Of a stretch of 64,000 bases of DNA, positions 1 through 13,700 are shown piece by piece. A program made the translations under genes and the position numbers. This stretch comes from Physcia stellaris (lineage: Eukaryota > Ascomycota > Lecanoromycetes > Caliciales > Physciaceae). The DNA is taken from contig JABSSW010000054.1 of the NCBI GenBank assembly GCA_018902385.1, forward strand, positions 1 to 64,000, given 5' to 3'. Under the pieces are notes generated by a model. It did no database searches. It was given only the letters and a program-made list of their open reading frames with translations, and had not been told where the DNA came from. Position 1 is the first letter of the stretch; each line of letters begins with the position of its first letter.

Positions 1-47
1 TGTTTTCGTTTAGTTAATCAATAATACGTTTATTCAAGCACGATTCA
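1..47 (+). repeat. End of the 5' LTR of the Gypsy element, truncated by the window
   Basis: Nearly identical to 6400-6446, differing only by transitions. Similarity stops after ATTCA at 47, which defines the inner LTR edge. Confidence 0.7.
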
Positions 48-3000
48 GCGATATTACAATAAATTTTCAATTTCTATCGCTCGTCGTGATACGCGAACGT
101 TCAAAAATAAAATTTCAAATCGATCAAATTCTTCGTGAGAGACAAACGACGAAAATCGTGTAATTACAAATCGAATTTACACGCAAACGACGAAATTTTC
201 GACGATAAAAAACGACGAAACGACGACGATTTTCTATTTTTTTTTTTTTTTTTCGAAATGATTCGCAATCATCATGAAACAATTTCATTCAATTCATCTC
301 GTCAAAATTTGAATATCGACGAGATACAAAAAAACGTTAAACAAATGCTGAACGAAATTCACGAAATCGATGAAAAATTCACGATTCGTTACAAATTTCG
401 TCAATTTTTTTTTATTTCAAACGTTGTGTCGAATCAAAACGACGATGTCACGCATTTTCTGAACATAAAAATTGTTCGTCAATTGAAATATTGAATTCAA
501 CATCATTTCGACGATTTTTTGAACGTGTTCAATGATTTACGCATCGATCGAAACAAATATTTAATCGTTTTAGAAAATTTTCACGAATTCGTCAAATTGT
601 TCAAAACTCAAAAAAAAAATCTATTCGATATCGATAATACTTTTGAGCAAATACGCGACAAACTTAAAACGTTCGAAAAAAAAAACGAATAATGAATCAA
701 TTCGTTGACAAACGTATTGAATATAACGATTTGATTAAATTGAATGAAATTCGTCGCTTTGAACGTGTTTTCAATTTCGATTCAAATAAAAATTCAAACA
801 ATATCGATGATGACGAAAAAAAATCTGTTGTTGACGATTCGATCGTTACAAACTTTATCAAATTTTCGAAAAAAAAACGCACGAACAAACATTCGAATTT
901 CGATAAATTCACGAACGATGTGAATTTTGATTGATTCACGTGAAAAATCAACGTTCACGATAAATTCACGATCAACAATGATTGATACGAAATTGTTCGT
1001 TTCATGATCACGACAATAATTGACTGAATTGAAAAAAAAACAATTAAACATATTCAATTTCGTCGATACAACAATTTGAATTATTTCGAAAATGAAATAA
1101 TGATAATCAATTTTTTCGAAAATATTTATGAAAATTCAAATTATCAACGCAACGTACGTCGAAAATATCGAAATTTGATCATGTTCGATATTCAAAATTT
1201 TCAATTTTTTTATTCGAATTTTCATCGTTTGAATATTCAAATCAATTTCGATCAATTCACGTTGATAAAAAATTTAATTGACAAATTCATCATGTCGTTA
1301 AAACAAATTTTGAACAATTCGTTTCGTTATCATTTTATTTTGCTCGCGTGAAAAAATGACATTCAACAAATGTACAACGATTTGATCAACATTCGAAAAA
1401 AAAAAACTCGAATTCGAATTCAAAAATCAATTTTAATGTTTTTTGAAAACGATTTTTGTTGTTTCGATTGCAATTTCGTTTGTCAAATCAATTACGTCGA
1501 CGTTTTTCGTCAAATTCAAAAACGATCATAAACATGATTCGATCATCGATCAATTGATTGTCACGAACAAATGTTTCACGTGTGAAAAACTCGATCACGA
1601 TTGAAAATTTTGTTTCAACGTCAACAAATTTCAAAAACGTCAATGACATAAATTACAAATACATCAATTGAATTTTGATATCGATTCGAGCGAATTTGAT
1701 TCGAAAAATTGACAATTCACGTCAAAAACGCGATTGATGAATGTTTAAAAAATTTTTTTATTCACGATGATAATATGTTTGACTTTTTCATCAAACGATT
1801 TTTAATCATCATTTGTACGTTATCATTCAACGATAATAAACATAAATTAAAAATTTTAATAAACATTGATGCAATCGATTATGCGTTCATTGATAAAAAA
1901 ATCGCGCAATTTGTGTGCAACATGTTGAACATGAAATTCGTATTTTTATTGAAATCGAAATCATTGATTGAATTCGATGATCATCATGTTTTTTTTATAA
2001 TTCACGCGATATATTTCAAATTGACGATAAAATTACATTTCGAATTGATCGCTTTTTTGTTAATCATTGATTTCGATAATCATTCGATAATTTTAAAAAA
2101 ATCGTGAATGAACAAACATGAAATTATATTGAACATGATTTACGATAAATTGATTTTTAAATCGTTCAAATGCAATTATCACGACAACATATTCAATCAA
2201 ACGATGCAAACTCGTCGTTTAAAAATTTTCAAATCAAATCGTCGATGAAATATATTTAATTGACGTCGCAATGCAAAATTATCGTCGAAAAATAATACAA
2301 AACACATAACGACGATAAAATTTCGATATATCATTTTGTTTCGTTTCAAAATCAAATTTTTATTTTTTATTGTTGAAAACGAATCAAATATAATCGATTC
2401 GAAATGTTTCGAATGTTCAATTCATTCAAAAATCGATATCGACGACGAGTCGTCAACAATCGAATTCGATAATTTAAAAATTGATATTACGATTGTTACG
2501 AAAACGACATTCGTCAAAAAAAAAAAACTGAAAAATCAACGTAATAAACGATGAAAAACGAAAAAACAACAATCAAAATTCTCGTTATTTTCAAAATTGA
2601 ATTTTGACGATTCGATGAATATCGCAATGATTGATGCAATTTTTTTTTGTTTGTTGATCGATGTCAAAAATCGAAAACAAAACGTTCAATGTTTTTTATT
2701 ACGATCAATCAAATCGATTTCGCGTTCAAAACATTACAAACGAATTTTGAATCGTTAAAAATCGTCGTCATGATCAAAAAAATTTTAAAACACGAACAAA
2801 TCAAATCGATATTCGAACGCATAATGAAAAAAATATCAAAATATTTTCGTCATTTATCAAAAATATTTGATTTTCAAAAAATCATCAAATTGTTTTTTCA
2901 TAAATCATACGATCATAAAATCGAATTGTTGAACAATAACAATTTTTTGTTTCGCAATCGAATGTATTTTCTATTCGAATTCAAATTCAAAAAATTGAAA

Positions 3001-6000
3001 AAATATTTGAAAAAAAATTTGCAAAAAAAATTTATCGTATTTAATCAAACGACATATGTTTCATTTGTTTTATTTGCGATCAAATTCAACGATCAATTAC
3101 GTTTGTGTGTGAATTATCGTCGATTCAATCACATTACGAAACGCAATCGATATTTCATTTCTTTGATTGAAAAAATTTTGATCAAAGTTCAAAATTGCAA
3201 ATATTTGATCAAATTGAATATTATATCAATTTTTAATAAATTTCGAATGAATGAAAAAAATGAAAAATTCATCACGTTCGTCATTTTTATGAAATCGTAC
3301 AAATATCGAGTATTATTTTTTGAATTAATCAACGATTTTGCAAATTGACAACATTACATGAATGATTTTTTGTTCAATTTTTTGAACGAATTTTGTCAAA
3401 TTTATTTGAATGACATATTCATTTACAACAAATTCAAAAAAAAACATATCGTGCACGTTCGAGCAATATTGAAAAAACTCAAAAAAATCGATTTACAAAT
3501 GAATATCGAGAAATGCGAATTTTTCAAAAAAAAATGATTTTTCTAAACGTTATATTCTCGATGAATGATTTTCGCATGAATTCAAAAAAAATACAAATTA
3601 TAATTGATTGAACACGTTTTATCAATTTCAAAAAAATACAAATTTTCGTGAATTTCGTCAATTTTTATCGACGTTTCATTCGTGATTTTTCGAAAAAAAT
3701 CAAAATTTTCATTCGAATGATCAAGAAATTCGTAAAATTCGAATGAATTACGAAAACAAAAAAAAATTTCAATTTATTTAAAAAAACGATGATCGAAATT
3801 TTCATATTTTGTCATTACGATAAAATCAAACAAATCATTTTGAAAATCGATTTTTCAAATTACGTTAATGCGAAAATGTTATCGCAATACGATGACGAAA
3901 AAATTTTGCATTTCGTTGTTTTTTACAATCGAAACATGATTTCAATCGAATGCAATTACGAAATTTATAACAAAAAATTATTGATTATCATTCGTTGTTT
4001 GAAACATTGACGTTCAAAATTCGAAAAAATTGACGAATCGATCAAAATTTTCATCGATCACAAAAATTTGAAAATTTTCATGATTTCGAAAAAACTAATT
4101 TCTCGTCAAATTCGTTGAACAAAAATTTTATCGAAATTCAATATCGTCATTCAATTTCAATCAGAAATTCAAAACGTTAAAACAAACGTTTTGACTCGCA
4201 TGTCGAATTCACGATTTAAAAACGATAACGATGAACGACATCAATATAAAAAACAAATATTGTTCATTTTAAAACGATTCGAAATTCATGTCGTCGAATT
4301 TAACGAATCAATTTACAAACGAATTTTCGTCGCAAACAAAACAAACGACGATTGTCGAACATATCGTGAAACATTCAATCAAAATTTCATTTTCGTGAAT
4401 GAAATCAATTTACGCGATTGTCAAAAAAAAAACGATGTTTTATATTACAAAAATCGATTATAAATGTTCGTCGATGTTCTTTTGTTCGTTAATTTTTTTA
4501 AAAAAATTCATGAATTTTTCGCATCGAATCACTTTGAATTTAATCGTATGAAAAATTTTTTACGTCGTGATTATTATTGATTCAACATGCGCAAAACAAT
4601 TCGTCGATACGTACGTAATTGTCACGAATGTCAACGAATTAAAATTTTCAAAAATCGTAAAAACGAATTATTCATTTTTTTGATCGTATTTTTGCAACGT
4701 TGAACGAATATATTCATTGATTTCATTACGAAATTATTTGACGTTCACGATCATAATGTCATTTGCACGATAATCGACAAATTTAATAAAAAACGTCATT
4801 ATGCATTTTGTACAACGAAAAACGAAAACACAAATGTTGAAATTACAACAAAAATACTCATTCAATACGTGTTTCGTATTCATGATTTGTTTTTTTTTAT
4901 AACATTTGATCGAGATTTTCAATTCGTGTTTTTCGTATGACAAATTTTTTGCAAAATTCTCGACATCAAATGTAAATTCTTCACGATTTTTCATTCAAAA
5001 ATTGATGATCAAATCGAAAAAATCAATCAAAACATCGAGAAACAATTGCGACAATATTGCAATTACATGCAAAACGATTAAAACGTTTAATTATTTATGA
5101 TCGAATTTGCAAACAACAACGCGATTTTTGCATTTATTGAATTGTCATCGTTTTTCGTCAACAAAGATTTTCATTCACGTATAAATTTTTCATCGAATTT
5201 TATTTCGTATGTCACGACAAAAAAACGATTGTTGATCGTTAAAACGAAAAATATCACAAATATCATGCAAAACATTTTCAATTACGTGCGAAATCACGTT
5301 GACGTAATTCAAAAACGCATGACAATTCAAATCAACAAACATCGCAAAATTGTGAAATACGTTGAAAAAAATTACGTTTTTTTAAATCGACGAAACATCA
5401 AAATCGCTAAATCATTTGACAAACTCGATGACAAAAAATTGAATTCGTTCAAAATGCTAAAATATCGAAACAATTTTTATCAATTCGAATTATTTGAAAC
5501 AATGCGAATTTACGATGTGTTTCATTGCTGACTTTTTCGCAAAAATTTTTGTGATTTTTTAGAAAATCAAATCAACGAATCATTCGATTTTGTTATAGTC
5601 AACGAAAATTTCGAATGAAAAATGAACGATATTTTGAAATCTCGATATTATTTCAATTATTTTCAATATCGTGTCAATTGATCAAATTGATTACATGATC
5701 GAACGTGATATTACGTCGATAACGATAAATTCGATAACGTTCGCGACGTGATAAAAAACTTTCATCGAAATCATTTTATCGTCGCAAATTCAAAATCGTT
5801 TAAATTAAATATTTTCGTCGTCGATATTCAAATTTTTTTTGCAAATCGTCGTCGTTTTCGAAAAAAAATCGTCGTTTTGATTTTTATTGAAATTACATTC
5901 GATTAAAATTTGAAAATTTCAAATTCGATGCATTCATTTACGTTTTCATTTTTTCGATTTTTTTTCGATTTTTAATTTCTATTATCGTTTCGATGTTGTT

Positions 6001-6228
6001 TACAATCAAAATTTACATCGCATAGAAAATTGAATCGTGTCAAAAACATTTTCAAAAATTGTTGTCAAATTTTATCGAACGTTGAAACGATAACAAAACA
6101 TCAAAAAATAAAATGATGATCGTGAAATTTTTGAATTTTGCAAACACTCAAATCAATCAACAAAATTTTCAAAATTTCGAAACAACAACGAATCGTCGAA
6201 ACGACGTTCGCGAAAAGAAAAAAATAAT

Positions 6229-6446
6229 GTTACGAATATGTTTGACAAATAAATTTGACAAATAAATAGTTGATATGATATGTGATCGAACAACGAATTA
6301 TGTTTTAATTTTACGTCGAAATTAACGTGATTTGAAATTTGACGTCGCACATTGTTTGCAATTTCAACATTTTGTATTTATTTGTTTTTGCAAACTTATT
6401 GTCTTCGTCTAGTTAATTAATAATACGTTTATTCAAACACGATTCA
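6229..6446 (+). repeat. 3' LTR of the fossil Gypsy element
   Basis: Starts TGTTACG and ends ATTCA, preceded by a purine-rich tract (about 6211-6228) as expected for a polypurine primer. Its last 47 bases match positions 1-47 with only a few transitions. The left boundary is inferred from the TG start and the purine tract; the right boundary is where similarity to the 5' LTR copy stops. Confidence 0.7.
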
Positions 6447-7950
6447 TGATAAACGATTTCAACATTTATATTCGATTTGACGAGCATGTCATTTTCATCA
6501 AAATTATCAATTTTTTCGAGTTTTGTATCAAAAATTGTACGCAAAAATTCGAAAATTGCGTTTTTTTTTTTACGTTTTGCGTCATCGTCACGAGTAATCG
6601 AATTTATTTTTTCGTCATCAAAATTTTCGTTTTTTTCGATTCGTGCATCAGAAATCGTATGCAAACATTCAAAAAGTACATTCATTATTATTTTTATTTT
6701 TACGAAGTCAACAATTTTTGCGAATTTCGCATCGTTCATTTTTATTTTTATTTCGAAATCTGATATTTTTTTTGATCATTTTTTTTATGCATTTGTTTAT
6801 TCGCAAATGATTCAAAAACGACGCAAAATTTTCGATCGCTGTATCACGAACACACGAATTCAAATTTTATTAATGTTTCGAAATGCAATTGATATCAACA
6901 AGCAAAAAAAACACAAAAAATTTATCATGTTCGAAAACACGAATTGCAAATGAAAAGCAAAATCAAACAAAAAACGAAAAAATTGATGAAACAAAAAAAA
7001 AAATTCGTTTAATCAAAAAACGAATTGAAAAATATATTTGTCGACGTTGCAAAAACAACACGAAATTCGACAACAACATCAAATTTCACGAACATATTCG
7101 TATTCGACACGCAAAAAAATCGAAATCAACGTTTGCTCAACAATTTGTTGAATTTGTTGTTTCATTTGTTTTCGAATCGATAATTTTTTCATCTTTTATC
7201 TCGTCATTTCAATCGATAATTTCGTCATTTTTTACGTCATCGAAATTAGTAGTCGCGTCATCAGCTATTTTTTCAAATATTTTTTCGATTTTCTCGTCGA
7301 TTGAAACATCAAAGAAATCGATATTTTGAACAAAAATTGTTTCACGATTCGTTGCATCGAAATTTTCACGTTTTTCGATTGCGACATTCAAATCGATGTG
7401 CAAATTTTTGAAAAATGCAAACATTGTTTGTTCGTCAATTTCGTTTCGTATTTTTTCATCGAAATTATCGAAATTTTATTTCATCGTGAACGATCTGTTT
7501 CGCATGTTCGTTGAGAAATCGAATTTGTTTGATTTGCAATCAAATCAAAACAAATCGTTGTTTTTCGCAATTTCGACAAATACAATTTCGTCAACAAATG
7601 TGATTTTATACAAAGTCGCATTACGTCATATTTTTATGCAATAATCACATTTGTTTTCAAATCAATCAAATTCGAAACATTTAAATCAACACATGTTCGT
7701 GAAAACGTTTCGCGCAAATTTTCGATTTCGCGATGATTTTCGATCTCATTTATTTTTTTTTCTTGTCGATTTTCAAAAATTTCTCGTTTTTTTTTTGTTT
7801 GCAAACATTGTCAAGAACGTTTCGTCATTTATTGATTTACTGATTGAGTTATGTTTAATGTTTCAAAAATTGAAAATAATGAAATATTCAAGAAAATGCG
7901 CTATTGACGTTTCGTTTCTTTTCATTCTGTTTTGAAAGAATATTGATCTT
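6447..7950 (+). other. AT-rich relic with one C2H2-finger-like remnant
   Basis: A decayed stretch next to the Gypsy 3' LTR. Around 7036-7110 the plus strand still encodes a finger-like pattern, C-x2-C followed by H-x4-H in an HEHIRIRHAKK-type context. Similar fingers occur in repeated fungal ORFs that I associate with transposon-rich regions. A weakly related segment follows near 7500-7710. No intact gene remains, and codon content is dominated by AT-biased mutation. Whether it belonged to the Gypsy element, another transposon or a repeated host gene cannot be settled here. Confidence 0.4.
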
Positions 7951-10641
7951 TTCTCGAAAAAATCACTATTTTGAAAAAATTAGCATGTTGTTTGTTTTGC
8001 TCGTTCGTTTTTTCTATTAATCGTTGATCGATTTGAGAAAACTAAAAGTTGTTGTTGTTGTTTTAAAAAATTCGATGTTTCGTCTTTTTCGCTTTCTGAT
8101 CTGAAAAAACTTTAAAATTGTTGTATGCTTTGTTTATTATTTTATTGTTTAACGAATATGATAAAAACTTATCTTTGTTGTGACTTCGTTTTGATTTAAC
8201 ACGATTGATAATCGTCTTTATTTTCTATTACTCTTTGAGATTTCAGTCGCTCGATAAATACGAAAAGAAAAAAGCGAGTACAATCGCTAGAATGAACGAG
8301 AAACAGTCTATCAGACAATACAATTTCGAAAAAGTGTATTGATCAAAATGTTCACGTTCGAATAGTATCGTTTCGAGAAAGCGTATTATGCAATTATTAC
8401 ACATTCGATCTTGCAGAGCAAGAACTCGATCAGAAAAAACTGAAAATATCTGATTTTTTCGCATACTAATCGATTTGATTCTCTGACAGATTTTAGTCAG
8501 ATCAAAAAAGCTCGATTCTGCATTCTTTGCATCGATGCATGTTCGTCGCATTCGATGCATCACTTTTTTTATCGATTTCTCGATCATTTTCAGTTTTTGA
8601 CATTGCATCGACATATTTAATGAATTTTCTACAGTCAAATTACATAGAAATCGATTCATTGATGTCGCAAAAAATATCTGAAAACTTTGAGATTCACAAT
8701 GATGTTATCAAATCATGATGTGATTTGCATTCTCGTCAATATCGCAATACTCAAACAAAAGATATTTGCTTCATGATGTATCGTCTATTCAATTTCAAAT
8801 ATCAATTCTCGCATCGATGTTTCATCTCATGAAAATTCAGAACACGATCGCAATTTTTCAGATGCTCGATCGCACGTTTTACAATTCGATCTTACGTCAT
8901 ATCTGAAGTCATGAATTTCGATTCGTTCGTTATTGCAATCTTCGCATCGATACATGACTCGACATTGAAAAAGTTTGCTCGAAAGTTTCAAACAATGCAT
9001 CGTTGAAGAAATTACATCGTTGAAGAAACTTCAGAACTCATCGCTTTGAAAAAACAGAAATCATTTCGCTGAAAAAGCTTGCACGAAAATTTCAAACTGA
9101 ATTCATTAAAATACAAAGCAAATGACACAAACGATTGCTGTGAAAAAGTCTTGAAAATACAATCTTCGCAAATGTGTTGCAATCAAAATTCAATTGATAT
9201 AATTTGACGAAAGAAGAATTAATGCGTTCTTGTTGAAATTAATATCTTGACATTCGCATACTTTTTGTGCTTTCATCTGCATGTAACTTATTTAAAAAAA
9301 CGAAATTCAAAGCAATAGAATGATAATCATTCATGATTTTTTCAATAACAATTAATTTATTTAGAATTAGAATTGCAAAAAGTCGAATAAAAATTTCAAT
9401 TTCAAATTTTGTACATTTAGCATCATCATCGATATAATCAATGAACTATTTCTACTTCAACAATATTCGCGATGATTGCTGTTTTCTGAAAACTCTCAAT
9501 AGATTAGATTGATTTCGATATTTTTGCGTGAAATGACTCAAATGCATTCTCGATGAATTTTCGTGATCGTCATGATGTTTATCAAACAGTTCATCGAAAA
9601 ATCTGTCGAACGAGCTGTTTTTAATACGAGTAATAAATATCTATTTCGTATTTTAAAATATGTAGCTATTAGTATTGCGAACTTCGTAAAATCTCTACTC
9701 TTTAGCGCGTAATTACGAAATAATTATCGAAAAGCAAATTGTCACTTTACGTAAAGTTCTATTTATAGTATAAAGACGTAAAATGCTAAGTAAATAAATC
9801 AAAATATGATGTTTTGATTGAGTGTGAAAATTGACAAAAAAAAACAATTTTCTAACTTTGAACGAAAAAAGATATTTAGCTTTTGATGTGTTTCACATTG
9901 AAACAACAAGTATTTTTTTTTTTTCAATTTTGAAAAACACTTTTATATTTTCAAACATATAATTGCAATTTTATCATTCAAATCATGCATCGACGCGAAG
10001 AATGCGAAAATCAACGATTTGATTTTTATCGAATTACGTCATATTTTTCTTATAAAAAAATGTAAAAAATGCAAAAATAATCGATCAATTGATTTTTATC
10101 AAAATGAAATATTGAAACAATAAATATTGCATCGAAACAGATGTTTTGCGCAAATTGCTTGATATAATTTTAACTAATTCTAAAATTACGCTACGTAAAG
10201 CAAATTGATCTGTTTTACGTAATTATCGTAAAGTTTCGACTTTTCGCGTAATTCAGTATCATTAGTAGTTATCGAACACGTGCATTCGAAAAACGCACGT
10301 TCTCAAACGAGTCGAAAAAAACGTTTAGATCTGAACTAAAATTAGTACAGTCGTTTTAAGAAAGATTGACGATCGTTGTTTCGAGTCGTGTAGTCGAAAC
10401 GTCGTAAAACTCGAATTTCTTTTCTACAAAATGAAAGTTTGATCGAACTAGTCAGAAATTTGAATAGCTGAGACAAAACGATCGAGAAATTCGAATTTCA
10501 AATTTCTCATCACACATTCAAATCTGATGCATTTCAGAATTCAAACATTGAACATGCTATAAACAATACACAACGTTATTTAATTGATTTAGTTTGACAT
10601 ATAATTATAAAACATCACAATTACTATTGATTGTATGAGTT
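7951..10641. other. AT-rich intergenic DNA, no gene recognised
   Basis: No ORF with recognisable protein similarity on either strand and no tRNA or rRNA signature seen. It is less extremely biased than the retroelement blocks: CpT and ApG dinucleotides are still present. It probably consists of older or less mutated non-coding sequence. Confidence 0.5.
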
Positions 10642-10785
10642 TGTAAAACTAGATGATCAATCAGAAATCGTCAAGAACTTAATAACTAATGCGCACTTCA
10701 ATGACATTAGAAACTAAAAATCATGTAAATTAGCATTTCATAAAACAGTATGCAATCAATGATTTATTTATTCAAAAGTTTTACA
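10642..10785 (+). repeat. 5' LTR of Copia A
   Basis: 144 bp. Begins TGTAAAACT and ends AGTTTTACA (perfect 9-bp inverted termini). It pairs with 15612-15755; about 15 differences, all transitions. Confidence 0.92.
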
Positions 10786-13700
10786 ATTATGAGTTCGAAT
10801 CACGTTTAATTGTTGCATTGATACGTGATTTATTTGATTATCAATATTTTCAACATTCGATTGTTTCGACAAATTAACACGAAAAATCAAAACATCGCGA
10901 AAGCATTTTTGTGTTTACATTTTTTTACAAACAACAATCAAAAATTTCTTTTTATTTATTCGCTCGTTCAACACGATGACGAATACGAAACGAAAATTCA
11001 AATTGAATTTTTTCAAAAATTGAAACGCGTGATTTTCGATCGTACGAATCAAAATCACAAAATATTCGATTTGAAATTTCATCGATTCATTCAACGATAC
11101 TAAATCAATAAAGAAAATTGAGTTTCTAGAATTCAATTTTGACACACAACAAAATGCGAATTTCAGCGAAAAACATGCTCGATACAAAATAACGACATCG
11201 AGATACAAAAAAAAATTTCAAAATTGAAAAAAACAAAAAAATTTCATGACAAAAATAATCGATCACATTTACGATACAACAACGATTACAAATTTCAATT
11301 TTATTCAAATCGTTGAAATTCATTCATGAATCGTTTTTCGTGTTTTCAAAGCACGTTTTGCATTCATCGATTCGACTAGAAATTTGAAATTGAAACAAAA
11401 ATACAATCGCATGATCAAAAATTCATTCAATCGTCAAAACATCGATGTTTGACTAGACGATTATTTGAAAATGTTGATTTTCGTTAAACAAACGAAAATT
11501 GTTGAAATCATCGATAACAAACGAATTTATCGTGATTTTTTACACGCAATCGACAAAATCGCATCTATTTTCGTTGAAATACAACTATTTCAACTAAACA
11601 TTGTAACGAATCACGAAATTCAACTTTTCATTTTCATCGAAATTTTTCGACATCACATGCGCATGAAGAAAATTCGAAAAAAAAAACGATATTCAATTCG
11701 ACATTCGTTATTGACGAATGCAATCACACAAATCATCGAAATTATTTTGACATTTCGTCATTTCGAAATCAAAATCAGTTTCGAGATTTTTGCATTTGCG
11801 AAAAAAAACATTTTTACGACGATTGTTTCTATCTCAACGAGAAAATACGTTCAAATGATTTCAAATTGAAATCAAAAATCGTGATTAAAATAAACGAAAC
11901 GAAAAAAAATTCAAAAAAAAAAAAACAAATAAAACAAAACATCAAACGAGTTGACGAAAAACGTCAGAAAAAAAACGATAACAAGAACACAAAAATCGAA
12001 ATAAAATTTTTCGTCGTCATTCACGTCAATGTTATAAAATCGTTTACAAACGACTCGTTTTCGTCAAACTATTTTTTTCGTTCGTCGTGAATTATGAATT
12101 ACGATTTCGACATTCACGTGATCAACAACACAATGAAACAACGTTTTCAAAAAAAACGAAATTGCATAAACGAATCGAAAATTATGTTCGACATGAAATC
12201 ATTTTTTATTTTAACATATGATCGAATGCGTATCAACGTCGATACGTTCACAAAAAAGAAATTAATGAAATTTTTAAACGTCAATTACGTATCAAATTTC
12301 ATGATCAATATCGTCGTCGAAAACATTTTCGCAAACAAGAAATTGCATTTTGATACAATTCATGAACATTTGCACAGAAACGATGCATCGATCGTTTTCG
12401 TGTCACGAATAAAAACACATTACGTTTTCGAAAATAATAAATTTGAAAAAATGAACGTTTTCGCAATTATCGTGCGACAAAAATCTATTTTAAAATGACA
12501 TCAATTTTTCGTTCATGCAAATAATGACGTCATACAACATTTACAAGAAACAGTTGAAAAAATGAAACTCATCAACAAAAATAAAATGTCACTAATTAAC
12601 AAATGCGAAAAATGTGTTTTTTTCAAAACACATCGAATTGTATTCAAATTTTCTGTAAAATCAAAAATTTCGAACAAATCGTTTTATCGTATTACATACG
12701 ATTTCATCGATATGACAACGATTTTGAACAAACACAAATGAATATCACACGTGACATGTTTCGAAACAGATTTTCACATGATATACACGCACGAAAACAA
12801 AAAACAAATCACGAAAATATTTATTCGAATCATTCACATCATCGAAATCAAATACAACGACAAAATGATATTTGTACGTTTTGACGACGAACGCGCGTTA
12901 AACATTGTCTAAAATGATTATTGTGCATTCAAAAACATTACACATGAATTTTCGATCGTTGATATTTCAGCACAAAACGATCACAACGAACGATTAAATG
13001 ACATATTATTGATCAAATCACGAACAATGAAATTCGAAGCAAATCTATTTGTTTATTTATAATCGTGAATCAATGAAATCGCTGACTACATCATGAATCG
13101 TACATTTTTCAAAAAGCATGAATGAAAAACATCGTTCGAAATGATTATCGACAAAAAGTCGAATTTTGCTCACATCGTTCAATATGAAACAAAAACATAT
13201 TTTCTGAATAAAAATATTTCGAAGAAGAAAAAGATGAAAATCAAAACACACATCGATTTTTTTGTAAATTATGACAACATCAACATCTTTTTTATTTAAA
13301 TTTCTAATCAACGAAAAATTATACGTACACGTGATGTCACATTCAACGAAAACTCACGTTATCGTTCTAACGAAATAAATTTAATTCAACTCGTTAACGA
13401 GTTTTTTTTGATTAACGATACGTTTAACATATCGCGAAACGATTTCACGAAAATAATGAACATCGAATCAAACAACGACGAAAATGTATGAAAATTAGCA
13501 TTTACAGAGTTTATTATCGATCGCGATGCAAAAAAATTTCACAAACAAACGATTGAAAACGATTTTGAATCAAAATATTTATTTTCATTTGTTTCATTTT
13601 CGTCAAGAAATGAGAACACGTCAAATACGTCTGATTTTTCGTATTTTTCGTCATTTGTCGTTGCAAAAACAATAAAAAAACTATTTTCGTTTGCATCGTC

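Larger units (their letters stand above)
1..6446 (+). mobile_element. Fossil Ty3/Gypsy LTR retrotransposon, left end outside the window
   Basis: Old LTR retrotransposon. Recognisable parts in order are a gag-like region (about 135-1640) ending in a CCHC-like knuckle, an aspartic-protease-like region (about 1700-2110), reverse transcriptase (about 2650-3500), RNase H (about 3780-4100), integrase (about 4500-5530) and a chromodomain-like tail (about 5580-5800). That order, with integrase after RNase H, is the Gypsy order, and the chromodomain suggests a chromovirus. The first 47 bases match 6400-6446, so they are taken as the end of the 5' LTR; the rest of that LTR lies outside the window. It is thoroughly broken, with many tens of interruptions, and is extremely AT-rich from C-to-T decay. 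Age is uncertain, because RIP-like mutation makes LTR divergence unusable as a clock. Confidence 0.88.

Noticed and set aside
697-1057. Minus-strand frames in the Gypsy region
   Set aside because: AT-rich shadows of the plus-strand fossil element.
9001-9050. Short near-repeats around CATCGTTGAAGAAA as a CRISPR-like or satellite array
   Set aside because: Only two imperfect copies in low-complexity AT-rich DNA; no regular spacing.
10786-10805. GTTCGAATC-like B-box suggesting a tRNA gene
   Set aside because: Lies just inside the Copia A 5' LTR where a primer-binding site is expected; no cloverleaf found.
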